DNA from: Ruminococcus sp.
GTDB lineage: Bacteria; Bacillota; Clostridia; Oscillospirales; Ruminococcaceae
Assembly (NCBI GenBank): GCA_015066705.1
Contig: SVNV01000001.1
Location: forward strand, 1 to 64,000
Direction: 5' to 3'
Length of the DNA: 64,000 nt
Part shown: one piece after another, positions 8,901 through 17,154 of the stretch
Numbering within the stretch: position 1 is the stretch's first letter
How the letters are laid out: the number at the start of each line of letters is the position of its first letter
Made by a program: the position numbers and the translations under genes
Notes under the pieces: model-generated
Seen by the model: the letters and a program-made list of their open reading frames with translations, nothing else
Told to the model about the DNA's origin: nothing
Databases searched by the model: none

Positions 8901-9423
8901 TATGGAGGCCGTCGGATACGAAATGTACCTGCGACTTTTAAACGAGGCTATTGCTGAACAAAAGGGTGAGGCTATGCCTAAAAGCTCGGAGGACTGTCTT
9001 GTTGACATTTCCATTGACGCATATGTTCCCGAAAGCTACATTGAAAGTCTTACACAGCGAATTGACTGCTACCGAAGAATTGCTTCAATCGAAAACGAAG
9101 AGGATTCACAGGATGTAATCGACGAGCTTATTGACCGTTATGGCGACCCTCCTAAGTCGGTTGTGGGGCTTGTAAATGTTGCTCTTATGAGAAACACAGC
9201 TTCTTCTCTTGGAATTACTGAAATCACACAGCGTGGGGACAACGTACTTTTCTTTATAAAATCCCCGACAGTAGAACAGATTAAGGCACTTATGAGCACC
9301 TACAAAAACAGACTTCTTTTTAACGACGCGAAAAAACCTTACTTTTCAGTAAGACTTGACAAAAAGCAGAAAACCGCCGACCTTATGAAAGAAGTTATCG
9401 ACCTTATGAATAAAAACAGATAA
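5968..9423 (+). CDS. mfd: Transcription-repair coupling factor
   Basis: Removes RNA polymerase stalled at DNA lesions and recruits UvrA. At 1151 residues it has the full set of domains: a UvrB-like N-terminal module, an RNA-polymerase-interaction domain near residue 490-560 (DLVVHSLYGIGRF), RecG-like helicase motifs with Walker A GDVGFGKTE near residue 640 and DEEQ near 741, SATPIPRT, the TRG region with LRGRVGRS, and a C-terminal TRCF domain. The start is TTG at 5968, with GAGGA 7 nt upstream. It forms an operon with pth. Confidence 0.97.
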   Translation: MNIFSKIISNQPFYKDTEKAVLNGKTPLSLTGVSNIHKAHVAMGLSRLSQLLVICDEEASARRLCDDINQLFGGDLCCFYPAKDYNFTHIEGFSPEYEHMRIEALSRILSGECKIMTASVEACLQGTIPPKKLEEYSFEISSTSEIDTAELTKKLISSGYTKSEQVEGQSQFSVRGSIIDIFPVQSKNPVRIELWGDDIDSISYFDVESQRRFETIDKIIIRPANEIIFSSDEELIEKIKEVSAKVRGKKTDLIRQFLNNDIDLIKAGISLTNKDKYYRLAYEKTGTVFDYFPQLTVISEYQNCLEKSKGFLGQLSEDLKILYEEGILFKSLEGFYLEFSDLLLNAEKSRLVLLDTFMRGNNDISIKTLINANCYQTASWGGDIRHLIEELSTFVSEKYCVLVFAGSEKTVPIIVKDLRDAGIPAEIFSEKSEIIPKMVYIREGSVSGGFEYPDTKCALLTQMKALNSKKKTKPKRKKGEEIKNLSDISSGDLVVHSLYGIGRFSGITKLENGGVTKDYITIKYAGTDVLYVPVTQLDLVSRYIGPRDDSGVKLNKLNSTEWQKTRTRVKTAVKDMADELIRLYAQRQMSKGFAFSADNDWQADFEERFDYQETDDQLRAIEEIKQDMQREVPMDRLLCGDVGFGKTEVALRAAFKCMLDSKQCAILVPTTVLAWQHYQTAIKRFEHFPIKIELLSRFRTPKQQQQIIRQLNNGTIDLVIGTHRLVQKDVKFKNLGLVVIDEEQRFGVKHKERFKELFSGVDVLTLSATPIPRTLNMAMSGIRDMSVIEEPPQDRHPIQTYVIEHNDGVVAQAIAKELRRGGQVYYIHNRIETIDACVYKLQKMLPEARIASAHGQIPENELSEIWRQLIDHEIDILVCTTLIETGVDVSNVNTLIIEDADRLGLSQLYQLRGRVGRSSRRAFAYFTFRRGKVLTEIASKRLNAIREFTQFGSGFRIALRDLEIRGAGSILSGRQHGHMEAVGYEMYLRLLNEAIAEQKGEAMPKSSEDCLVDISIDAYVPESYIESLTQRIDCYRRIASIENEEDSQDVIDELIDRYGDPPKSVVGLVNVALMRNTASSLGITEITQRGDNVLFFIKSPTVEQIKALMSTYKNRLLFNDAKKPYFSVRLDKKQKTADLMKEVIDLMNKNR

Positions 9424-9459
9424 AAAACTCGGTAGAGCTGTTGGCTTTACCGAGTTTTT
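9423..9459. terminator. Bidirectional terminator between mfd and the oxidoreductase gene
   Basis: Stem CTCGGTA with flanking A5/T5 tracts on either side. It serves mfd from the left and the leftward gene ending at 9467 from the right. Confidence 0.85.
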
Positions 9460-9466
9460 ATTGCCA

Positions 9467-10438
9467 TTAAAAATTCTGAGAGAATACAGTTTCCATAATT
9501 TTCATTGTAGCTATTGTATCCTCGTATGGAATAAGTTCGCTTTCAAGTCTGCCTTCACGCAGGCATTTACAAACTTCCTCAACCTCATATTCATAGCCGT
9601 TGCAGGCATTAGAAAAAGTCTTTCTTTCAACCACCTGAGCATACTCATCAAAGAGGGTTACACCCTCACAGCAGAAGAACCAGTCATCAAAGGTTATTCT
9701 TCCCTTTTCACCCACGATTACGCAGTTATTGTGGTTTTCGATACTATATCCGAATACCGATGTGGCAAAGCCTTCGCCATATTCGAGGGTAACTGTTCCG
9801 TCAAAGTCAGCACCGGTCTTTCCGGTATGAAGTCGGCTTGTGATTTTTTCAGGATAGTTTCCGAGAAAAGCGGTAAAAAGAGTTATCGGATAGATTCCTA
9901 CGTCAAGCAGAGCGCTTGCACCAAGGTCTTTTTTAAAAAGTCTGTCATTTTCATCAAACTTAACAACGCTCGAAAAATCAGACTTTATCATCTTGATTTT
10001 GCCGATTTTCCCTTCCCTGAACCATTCAAGAGCCTGCAAAAAATGTGGTCTGCACTTCATCCACATAGCTTCCATAAAGAAAAGTCCCTTTTCCTTTGCA
10101 AGCGTGATAAGCTCCATAAGTTCTCTTGAATTCTCGGTTACTGCCTTTTCGCAGATTACATTTTTACCATATTCAAAGCAAAGTCTGACGTTTTCATAAT
10201 GGCAGGCTGTCGGGGTTGCAATATAAATAACGTCAATATCGTTATCCTTACACATTTCCTCATAGCCCTGATATGAACGTGGGATTTTAAATTCATCAGC
10301 AAATTTCATAGCACTGCACAGATTTCTCGATGCAACCCCCAAAAGCTTTGCGCCCTCAACATAATTCACAGCCGCAGCAAAGCTCTTGGCAATTCTTCCC
10401 GTAGCCATTATTCCGAAATTTATAATTCTCTTGTCCAT
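9467..10438 (-). CDS. Gfo/Idh/MocA family NAD(P)-dependent oxidoreductase
   Basis: The 323-residue protein has an N-terminal Rossmann fold (IINFGIMATGRIAKSF), a central IATPTACHYENV and the catalytic-region motif CEKAVTEN, where the family normally has EKP; Pro is Ala here. The second half resembles the C-terminal alpha/beta domain. Such enzymes oxidise or epimerise sugars, inositols or diols; the substrate cannot be read from sequence. The start is ATG 10438, preceded by AAGGGA. It starts 1 nt after the stop of the HAD phosphatase gene, so the two are probably co-translated. Confidence 0.88.
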   Translation of the reverse strand: MDKRIINFGIMATGRIAKSFAAAVNYVEGAKLLGVASRNLCSAMKFADEFKIPRSYQGYEEMCKDNDIDVIYIATPTACHYENVRLCFEYGKNVICEKAVTENSRELMELITLAKEKGLFFMEAMWMKCRPHFLQALEWFREGKIGKIKMIKSDFSSVVKFDENDRLFKKDLGASALLDVGIYPITLFTAFLGNYPEKITSRLHTGKTGADFDGTVTLEYGEGFATSVFGYSIENHNNCVIVGEKGRITFDDWFFCCEGVTLFDEYAQVVERKTFSNACNGYEYEVEEVCKCLREGRLESELIPYEDTIATMKIMETVFSQNF

Positions 10439-10439
10439 A

Positions 10440-11099
10440 TTAAATCCCTTCTGTCAATAAATCTTCGTAACTATCAATATACAAGTCAGCAAGCTCAGTG
10501 AGCTTTTCCTTATCCTTTCCGCTTCTTTCATCGTAAACTGCAACCGTCACATAGCCGCCCATTTTTGCACCCTTGACAGCTTCAACAATATCCTCAAAGA
10601 CAACACATTCACAAGGCTCAAGTCCGAGTCTTTTACAGGCAAGGTCATACACATCAGGAAAGCCCTTTCCTCTTTTGACTTCCTTAGTCATGGCAAAAGC
10701 GTCAAACAAATTTTCAGCACCGTTATTTTTCAGAGCGGGCAGAATCAGGTCTGTTTCGCTTGCGGAAGCGATAGCAGTTTTTATTCCGTTTTTCCTCAGC
10801 ATTCTTACAAAGTCAACAGCACCCTTTTTAAAATATATATTATGGGTATGCTCATAAATTGCATAGCCGTACCACTCGGCAATTATTTCATCAACCGTCA
10901 TCGGCAGGTCAAACAGCTCTTTAGTAAACTTTGCCGCCTGGTTGAAATTCATAGCAGCTATCTGGTCAGGATAATCCTCAGAAAAAGTGATATTATGCTT
11001 TTTGGCAAACATATCATCAATATTTGACCACATAGAAAGTGTATCTGCAAGAGTTCCGTCAAAGTCAAAAATAACTCCTTTAAATCTCCAAAAATCCAT
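10440..11099 (-). CDS. HAD-superfamily phosphatase (beta-phosphoglucomutase-like)
   Basis: The 219-residue protein has motif I FDFDGTLADT with the nucleophile Asp, an alpha-helical cap, motif II SASE, and motif III/IV in EVKRGKGFPDVY and CVVFEDIVEAV. It is therefore a subfamily IA haloacid-dehalogenase hydrolase, acting on a small phosphorylated metabolite, probably a sugar phosphate. I chose the ATG at 11099 because GGAG lies 7 nt upstream; ATGs at 11114 and 11111 overlap or precede that site. It is directly followed by the Gfo/Idh oxidoreductase, which suggests a joint role in sugar or polyol metabolism. Confidence 0.88.
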   Translation of the reverse strand: MDFWRFKGVIFDFDGTLADTLSMWSNIDDMFAKKHNITFSEDYPDQIAAMNFNQAAKFTKELFDLPMTVDEIIAEWYGYAIYEHTHNIYFKKGAVDFVRMLRKNGIKTAIASASETDLILPALKNNGAENLFDAFAMTKEVKRGKGFPDVYDLACKRLGLEPCECVVFEDIVEAVKGAKMGGYVTVAVYDERSGKDKEKLTELADLYIDSYEDLLTEGI

Positions 11100-11189
11100 A
11101 TTTATCTCCATCAATTTAATAAAGACATTCTAACACCCAAAGGAGATTTTGTCAATCATTCAAAGAATTTTTTCACACAGTTTTCAGCA

Positions 11190-12047
11190 TTATAGCAAAA
11201 GCTCATTGTATTTTTTAAAGCCCTTACCGTAGATTTCGCTTGCTGACGAAACCACCATAAATGACTTTTCGTCAATATCCTTTACGATTTCAGAAAGCTT
11301 TGGAAAACGTGATTTTTTTATAGCACACATAATAATCTTCTGTTTATTTCCGCTAAAACCGCCTTCTCCCGTCAGATAGCTTGCACCTACTTCAAGGTTT
11401 ACAAGAAGGCTTTTCATTATCTTATCGCTTTTGTCACTGAAAATAAAAACAAGCTTTGCTTCGTCAGCTCCATACAATATCAAATCAAGAAGTCTTGAAC
11501 AAACTGCAAGTGCTACAAAGGCATAAAGGGCATTGTTTACATTTCTGAAGGCTATTCCCATAAACGCACAGATTATCCCGTCAACTATAAGAAAAATAGT
11601 TCCTGATTTGAGATGTGGAAAGGATTTTCTCAGAAATCTTACAATTATATCCATTCCACCTGTTGAACCGCCCGCCTTGAAAATTACTCCCAGAGAAATA
11701 GCTATAAGCGAACCTCCCGCAACAGCACAGATTATTCTATCCTCGCTTGGAGGTGTGATTTTTGAAAAAAAGTCTACCGACAACGACACCAGAAGGGTTG
11801 CGACGGTTGTTCTTACAAAAAAGCTTCTGCCGAAAAAGAAAAAAGCCGACGCAAGAAGAGGAAGATTTATAATCAGGATAAGACTTCCCGTCTGAAAGCC
11901 TGTGAATTTTGAAATCATAATTGCAATACCCATTACGCCACCGGGAGCCATTCCGTATGGGTCGAGAAAAAGCCCTATTCCAATTCCCTGAGCAAGTGCT
12001 CCCAGAACAATCGCAAGATAACAGAAAAATTTATTTTTTAAAAGCAT
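11190..12047 (-). CDS. YitT family membrane protein (DUF161 plus DUF2179)
   Basis: The 285-residue protein has five or six hydrophobic segments in the first 190 residues, including the family-typical GIGIGLFLDPYGMAPGGVMGIAIMI region, and then a soluble C-terminal domain ending IDEKSFMVVSSASEIYGKGF, the usual DUF2179 domain. The molecular function of the family is not established. Start ATG 12047 has AAGGAGCG 6 nt upstream; an earlier in-frame start would overlap the upstream terminator. Confidence 0.88.
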   Translation of the reverse strand: MLLKNKFFCYLAIVLGALAQGIGIGLFLDPYGMAPGGVMGIAIMISKFTGFQTGSLILIINLPLLASAFFFFGRSFFVRTTVATLLVSLSVDFFSKITPPSEDRIICAVAGGSLIAISLGVIFKAGGSTGGMDIIVRFLRKSFPHLKSGTIFLIVDGIICAFMGIAFRNVNNALYAFVALAVCSRLLDLILYGADEAKLVFIFSDKSDKIMKSLLVNLEVGASYLTGEGGFSGNKQKIIMCAIKKSRFPKLSEIVKDIDEKSFMVVSSASEIYGKGFKKYNELLL

Positions 12048-12082
12048 AATTTCGCTCCTTTTTCTGTTAGTTTCTGAAAATA

Positions 12083-12116
12083 TAAAAAAAATATGCAGAA
12101 GATTTCTCCTCTGCAT
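12083..12116 (-). terminator. Terminator after the C_GCAxxG_C_C gene
   Basis: ATGCAG/CTGCAT stem with an internal A-C mismatch (12093-12116) and a minus-strand T7 tract (12091-12083). Confidence 0.6.
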
Positions 12117-12121
12117 AGATT

Positions 12122-12580
12122 TTATTTTTCTTCTTTGATTTCCATAATCAGTTTTTCAAGAATTTCTGCCGAAACTCCACAAAGCTCTGCACACGGACGC
12201 TTTTTATAGTACTGTTCCGTTCTCATTTCAGGAACGTGATGTGAGGTTTTTTCCTCAAGTCCCAGAAGCTCACGGCATACATAAGAGCCGTTTTCAGCTT
12301 TAAATCTGTTTGCAAACTCCTGAATATGCTTATAGTGTTCAGCTTTTTCTGCCGAAGCCTCAGGGTCGTTATAGCCGAACATCGCTCCAAGCACTATAAA
12401 TGCACCGGTTACTGCTCCGCACACCTCACGGAGTCTTCCCATTCCTCCACCAAAGGAGGAAGCCATACTCATAAGTAGGTTATGTTCAATACCGATTTCT
12501 TCTTCAAAAGCACCTACAACTGCCTGAGAACAGTTATAGCCCTCTTTAAAAAGTGACATTGCCTTTTCGTATTTAGTCAT
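12122..12580 (-). CDS. C_GCAxxG_C_C family putative redox protein
   Basis: The 152-residue protein shows the cysteine pattern of this family: a Cys in YNCSQAV near residue 17, SSFGGGMGRLREVCGAVTG near residue 45-60, a third Cys in YVCREL and a C-terminal pair in CAELCG. The family is thought to be redox active, but its reaction is unknown. Its ATG overlaps the stop of the acetylesterase gene as TAATG, so translation is coupled. Confidence 0.85.
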   Translation of the reverse strand: MTKYEKAMSLFKEGYNCSQAVVGAFEEEIGIEHNLLMSMASSFGGGMGRLREVCGAVTGAFIVLGAMFGYNDPEASAEKAEHYKHIQEFANRFKAENGSYVCRELLGLEEKTSHHVPEMRTEQYYKKRPCAELCGVSAEILEKLIMEIKEEK

Positions 12581-14097
12581 TATTTTTCCTCCGAAAGCTC
12601 ATCGTCTGTTGATGTTCTGAAAGGTGCAAGTGGAATACCGGTTTTATTTCCGAAAAGTGACGGAACAATCCAGTTATACCAGTCATATCTCACATAAAGC
12701 GGATTTTTTATTTCTGACGAAACTACAATTCTGTCGCCGATAATTTCAGCCCTTGCGGGTTTGAATTTCCTATCCTCTCCTGCCATTTCAAAACCTGAAA
12801 GTTCACCTCTCACCTCAAAGCCCTGCTCTGCATAATCAAAGGTAATAACAGCCTTTTCGTCTTCAAAATACACATCTTTATACATCGGGCCAAAAGCCTC
12901 GGTTTCTTTATCATAGGCGTGAAAAAGTGCCTGAAGTGCAAGTCTTTCGCCGACTGGTTTTTTATCAACCGGGTGGATATTATCAAATTCGCCGCAATCC
13001 GTAATCACAGCAATACCTGTATTTCTGACAGTTTTAAAGGTTCTTATCTGGGCTTCACGAATCTTACACCAGCGTTTATGGTCAGCCTCATTTTTAAATC
13101 TGAACATCGGAAGCTGGACAATATCAAAGAAAAGCTCGTCGTCCTCCCAGTCTTTTCTCCAGTTATCAATAAGTGCGGTCAGAAGCTTATTATACATATG
13201 TGGTTTATAGTCGTCTGACTCGCCCTGATAATATATAAAGCCTCTTAAAGTATATGGGCAAACCCTTTTAAGCATTGTTTCGTAAATCCCTGCAGGTCGC
13301 ATAGGGTTAAGAGGTCCCATCGGTCCCGGCCAGAGGTTTACTCCGCATATTTCCTCAACCTCTTTCCAGGTCGCATCAGGCTTTTCAGCATAAAGCTTAT
13401 TTATTCTATTCCAATAATCAGCTTCCCACTTTTCATATTGTCTATATTCAGCAACAAGCTCTTCGTAAGATTTTCCTGCTGTTTTTTCATCATATTCAAC
13501 AAGATAGCTATTAAGCTCCTCATCTCTCGAAAGCGTTTCCTTTGAAACCCACGCAGAAGCAGAAGACCCACCCCAGTTACAGCCGATAACACCTACGGTC
13601 ACGCCAAGCTCTTTTGCAAGCTTTACTGCAAAGTGGAAGCCAACAGCACTCCAGTCCTTTGATTCTTCTTTATCACAAAGGCTCCAGCCTGAGCTCTTTT
13701 CCATTTCTTCTGCGATTTCTACGGTTTTTGCCTTATTTGTGTAGTAAAATCTCACAGGCATATCTCCGTAAAGCTCAGAAAGATACTTCTTTCCGTCAAG
13801 AGCATTCTGAAGCTCAAGCTCCATATTTGACTGTCCGCCTGCAAGCCACACCTCGCCGATACAGACATTTCTGAAAGTAACAGTTTCGTCGCCGTCAGTA
13901 ACAGTCATTTCAAGGTTATCGCAAGCCTTCATAGCAGGAAGAGTAACACACCATTTGCCATCAGAAATTTCACACTTAGCTATATTCCCATTTACAGAAA
14001 CGGTGATGATTCCCTTATCGCCTGTTCCGAAAACTTTTACATTCTTATCTCTCTGGAGCACCATATTATCTGAAAAAACCGCAGCAGTCTTAAACAT
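12580..14097 (-). CDS. Sialate O-acetylesterase family SGNH hydrolase
   Basis: Members remove acetyl esters from sialic acid or from plant polysaccharides. The 505-residue protein has the serine motif AGGQSNMELEL near residue 87, NWGGSSASAW, YYQGESDD, and a D-x-x-H-like end, DNIHPVDK. The catalytic Ser, Gly, Asn and His blocks are therefore all present. No signal peptide is seen, so it acts in the cytoplasm on imported substrate (inference). It starts 15 nt after the ABC-F gene and overlaps the next gene by a TAATG junction. Confidence 0.9.
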   Translation of the reverse strand: MFKTAAVFSDNMVLQRDKNVKVFGTGDKGIITVSVNGNIAKCEISDGKWCVTLPAMKACDNLEMTVTDGDETVTFRNVCIGEVWLAGGQSNMELELQNALDGKKYLSELYGDMPVRFYYTNKAKTVEIAEEMEKSSGWSLCDKEESKDWSAVGFHFAVKLAKELGVTVGVIGCNWGGSSASAWVSKETLSRDEELNSYLVEYDEKTAGKSYEELVAEYRQYEKWEADYWNRINKLYAEKPDATWKEVEEICGVNLWPGPMGPLNPMRPAGIYETMLKRVCPYTLRGFIYYQGESDDYKPHMYNKLLTALIDNWRKDWEDDELFFDIVQLPMFRFKNEADHKRWCKIREAQIRTFKTVRNTGIAVITDCGEFDNIHPVDKKPVGERLALQALFHAYDKETEAFGPMYKDVYFEDEKAVITFDYAEQGFEVRGELSGFEMAGEDRKFKPARAEIIGDRIVVSSEIKNPLYVRYDWYNWIVPSLFGNKTGIPLAPFRTSTDDELSEEK

Positions 14098-14112
14098 TAA
14101 AAGTCACTACCT

Positions 14113-15729
14113 TTATTTAGAAAGATTTTTCATTCCCTTTTCCTTACGGAAGTCAAGATACTCTTCATAAGTTCCCATACGGTCAATACAGCCGTCAGGA
14201 GTAATATCAATAATTCTGTTTGCAACAGTCTGCATAATTTCGTGGTCGTGTGTTGCAAACATAACAACACCCTTGAATTCAGAAAGTCCGTTATTAACAG
14301 CTGTAATTGATTCAAGGTCGAGATGGTCTGTCGGGCTGTCAAGGAGAAGCACATTTGAGCCGAAAAGCATCATTCTTGAGAACATACATCTTACCTTTTC
14401 GCCACCTGAAAGCACGTTTACGGGCTTATAAATATCGTCACCTGAGAAAAGCATTTTTCCGAGGAAGCCTCTCAGGTAAGTTTCTGTTTCTTCGGTAGTT
14501 GAATATTGTCTAATCCATTCAACGATTGACATCTGACAGCCATTGAAAAACTCGCTGTTATCCTTAGGGAAGTATGAACGTGAAGTTGTTGAACCCCACT
14601 TGAAAGTTCCCTCGTCAGGTGTATCCTCTTCCATAATAATCTTGAAAAGTGCTGTGATTGCCTGTTCGGATTCACCGATAAACGCTACCTTATCAGTTCT
14701 TCCAAGTGTAAATGATACATTATTAAGAAGCTTTACGCCGTCAATAGTCTTTGAAATTCCGTCAACCTTTAAAATATCCTTACCAGGCTCTCTATCCATT
14801 GTAAAGCCGATATACGGATACTTTCTTGAAGATGCAGGCATCTCCTCAGGTGTAAGCTTATCAAGAAGCTTTCTTCTTGATGTAGCCTGCTTTGACTTTG
14901 ATTTATTAGCAGAGAATCGTGCGATAAATTCCTGAAGTTCACGGATTTTTTCTTCTGCTTTTTTATTCTGCTGTTTGATAACTCTCTGCATAAGCTGTGA
15001 GGATTCATACCAGAATTCGTAGTTACCAACATACATTTTAATCTTTGTATAGTCGATATCAACGATATGAGTACAAACGTTATTAAGGAAGTGTCTGTCG
15101 TGAGAAACAACAATTACTGTTCCGAAATATTCGCTTAAAAAGTCTTCAAGCCATCTGATAGCGTCAATATCAAGGTTATTTGTAGGCTCGTCGAGAAGAA
15201 TAATATCAGGATTTCCGAAAAGTGCCTGTGCAAGAAGCACCTTTACCTTTTCATTACCTGAAAGGTATTCCATCTGTGTATAGAGGATTTCCTCAGAAAG
15301 TCCCAGTCCCTGAATAAGCTTTGAAGCGTCAGATTCAGCTTCCCAGCCGTTAAGCTCAGCAAATTCACCTTCGAGTTCAGCAGCCCTTGCGCCGTCCTCG
15401 TCAGAAAAATCCTCCTTAGCATAAAGCTCATCTTTTTCCTTCATAATCTCATAAAGGCGCATATTTCCCATAATAACCGTATCAAGAACAGTATATTCAT
15501 CAAAAGCAAAGTGGTCCTGCTTTAAAACAGAAAGTCTTGTTTCCTTAGGAATAACAACTTCACCTGTTGTAGGCTCCAAATCCTTACACAAAATTTTAAG
15601 GAATGTTGATTTTCCTGCGCCGTTAGCACCTATAACACCATAGCAGTTTCCATTTGAAAACTTCAAATCAACGTCCTTGAAAAGTGTTGTTCCGCCAAAC
15701 TGCAAGCTTACATTAGATACCTGAATCAT
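14113..15729 (-). CDS. ABC-F family ATPase (YkpA/YbiT type)
   Basis: Soluble protein with two ATPase domains and no membrane part; relatives act on the ribosome. It has 538 residues. Domain 1 has Walker A GANGAGKST, a signature LSGNEK instead of LSGGE, and Walker B ILLDEPTNNLD. Between the domains is a lysine-rich coiled linker (roughly residues 240-300). Domain 2 has an intact LSGGEKVRC, but its P-loop reads GESEQAITALF with no GKS/T, and its Walker B reads LLLDSPTDHLD, with Ser in place of the catalytic Glu. One composite ATP site is therefore canonical and the other degenerate. GAAAGGA precedes the ATG at 15729. Confidence 0.92.
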   Translation of the reverse strand: MIQVSNVSLQFGGTTLFKDVDLKFSNGNCYGVIGANGAGKSTFLKILCKDLEPTTGEVVIPKETRLSVLKQDHFAFDEYTVLDTVIMGNMRLYEIMKEKDELYAKEDFSDEDGARAAELEGEFAELNGWEAESDASKLIQGLGLSEEILYTQMEYLSGNEKVKVLLAQALFGNPDIILLDEPTNNLDIDAIRWLEDFLSEYFGTVIVVSHDRHFLNNVCTHIVDIDYTKIKMYVGNYEFWYESSQLMQRVIKQQNKKAEEKIRELQEFIARFSANKSKSKQATSRRKLLDKLTPEEMPASSRKYPYIGFTMDREPGKDILKVDGISKTIDGVKLLNNVSFTLGRTDKVAFIGESEQAITALFKIIMEEDTPDEGTFKWGSTTSRSYFPKDNSEFFNGCQMSIVEWIRQYSTTEETETYLRGFLGKMLFSGDDIYKPVNVLSGGEKVRCMFSRMMLFGSNVLLLDSPTDHLDLESITAVNNGLSEFKGVVMFATHDHEIMQTVANRIIDITPDGCIDRMGTYEEYLDFRKEKGMKNLSK

Positions 15730-15771
15730 TTTAAATAAGTTCCTTTCTCATCAATAATCACATACCACATA

Positions 15772-15800
15772 AGTATATCATATTTATTTTAAGTTGTCTA
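15772..15800 (-). promoter_or_regulatory. Promoter of the ABC-F gene
   Basis: TAGACA (15800-15795), 17 nt and TATACT (15777-15772) on the minus strand, about 43 nt before the ATG. Confidence 0.6.
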
Positions 15801-15884
15801 TTGATAGTTTTAACTATATTTGTAACATTAAATAATAAAAACACTTCATTTTGCATACAATATTTAAAAAAAGGAGGGATTTTT

Positions 15885-16355
15885 ATCAAACCGTGTATCA
15901 AGTTTCCGATAATCTTTTCAGCTATTTCTCTTGGTGTAGGTGGGCTTGCGGCAATCTTCACAAGAGAAAACATGGACATTTACGAGCGAATTAACCAGCC
16001 TTTCTTTTCACCGCCGTCTTGGGTTTTTCCTATTGTATGGGCAATTCTTTATATTCTTATGGGTATAGGTGCAGGGCTTGTATGGTGTGCTCCGAGAAAT
16101 GCCGATAAAAAGCCGGCTGCTATTTTTTACTTTGGTTTACAGCTTGTAGTAAACTTTTTCTGGAGCATTATTTTCTTTAATTTACAGATGTTCAAGGCAT
16201 CATTTGTCTGGTTGGTTTTTCTTCTTGCATTGATACTTCTTATGGTTTCTGCATTTGCAAAGGTTTCAAAGGTTGCGGCGTATTTACAGATTCCTTACAT
16301 CGCATGGGTTTTCTTTGCAGGGATTTTAAATCTGGGAATTGCTATTCTGAACTAA
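15885..16355 (+). CDS. tspO: TspO/MBR family membrane protein with apparent ATC start
   Basis: Five-helix membrane protein of about 156 residues; the family binds porphyrins and related ligands, with unclear physiology. Seen here: INQPFFSPPSWVFPIVWAILYILMG, with the family's PP-W-F-W pattern, then LQLVVNFFWSIIFF and IPYIAWVFFAGILN. The first helix, FPIIFSAISLGVGGLAAIFT, requires a start near residue 1. A strong AAGGAGG (15871-15877) is followed 7 nt later by ATC, not ATG, where relatives begin with Met-Lys. The next in-frame ATG would delete helix 1, and the upstream TTG at 15801 has no ribosome-binding site. Either ATC initiates or the base call is wrong. Confidence 0.85.
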   Translation: MKPCIKFPIIFSAISLGVGGLAAIFTRENMDIYERINQPFFSPPSWVFPIVWAILYILMGIGAGLVWCAPRNADKKPAAIFYFGLQLVVNFFWSIIFFNLQMFKASFVWLVFLLALILLMVSAFAKVSKVAAYLQIPYIAWVFFAGILNLGIAILN

Positions 16356-16360
16356 AGAAA

Positions 16361-16388
16361 AAATCCTTTCTCAAAAGAGAAAGGATTT
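16361..16388. terminator. Bidirectional terminator between tspO and the ferredoxin gene
   Basis: A 12-bp stem (AAATCCTTTCTC) with an AAAA loop and A/T tracts on both sides, 6 nt after the tspO stop and about 30 nt after the ferredoxin stop. Confidence 0.88.
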
Positions 16389-16416
16389 TTATTTTTACAT
16401 TATGTAAATATTAGCA

Positions 16417-16680
<264 letters not shown>

Positions 16681-16703
16681 TTAATATTTCAAATATTTTT
16701 CAA

Positions 16704-17135
16704 TTACATATCATAAAGGTCGCTTGCTGTAAGTGCTTCATAACCTTTTTCTGTAAGTGCTTCCAGTGCCTTTTCGTTATTCTCAACTCTGAAAACAACA
16801 TAAGCTGTATTTTCTGTCTTTGAAACAAAAGCATACATATATTCAAGTCCGATATTGTTTTCATAAAGAGCTTCCATAGCTCCTGCAAGTCCACCCGGAG
16901 CATCGTCAACACCGATAGCAATTACATTTGTAATTGTAACAGGATAATCATTTTCCTTAAGGATTTCAAGTGCCTTTTCGGGGTCGTTTACGATAAGTCT
17001 CAAAATTCCGAAATCCTTTGTATCAGCAATACTCATTGCACGGATATCAATTTTATTATCACCGAAAAGTCTTGTAACAGCAGAAAGCTTTCCCGGTCTG
17101 TTTTCCACAAATACTGACAACTGCTTAATAGTCAT
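16704..17135 (-). CDS. Tandem ACT-domain protein
   Basis: The 143 residues form two ACT domains of about 70 residues each: IKQLSVFVENRPGKLSAVTRLF, and a second around NVIAIGVDDAPGGLAGAMEALYENNIGLEYMY. ACT domains bind amino acids and regulate enzymes. It lies 19 nt downstream of paaK. Small ACT proteins commonly accompany paaK/ior genes, which suggests sensing of an aromatic or branched amino acid. A GGGAGG site precedes the ATG. The ligand is unknown. Confidence 0.9.
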   Translation of the reverse strand: MTIKQLSVFVENRPGKLSAVTRLFGDNKIDIRAMSIADTKDFGILRLIVNDPEKALEILKENDYPVTITNVIAIGVDDAPGGLAGAMEALYENNIGLEYMYAFVSKTENTAYVVFRVENNEKALEALTEKGYEALTASDLYDM

Positions 17136-17154
17136 AACAATTACCTCCCTAAAA

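Noticed and set aside
14097..14113. Frameshift between the ABC-F and acetylesterase genes
   Set aside because: Both reading frames are complete with normal ends and a 15-nt gap; no evidence of a broken gene.
15758..15979. Leftward ORF opposite tspO
   Set aside because: Lies antisense to a clear membrane-protein gene, has no ribosome-binding site and crosses the ABC-F promoter.
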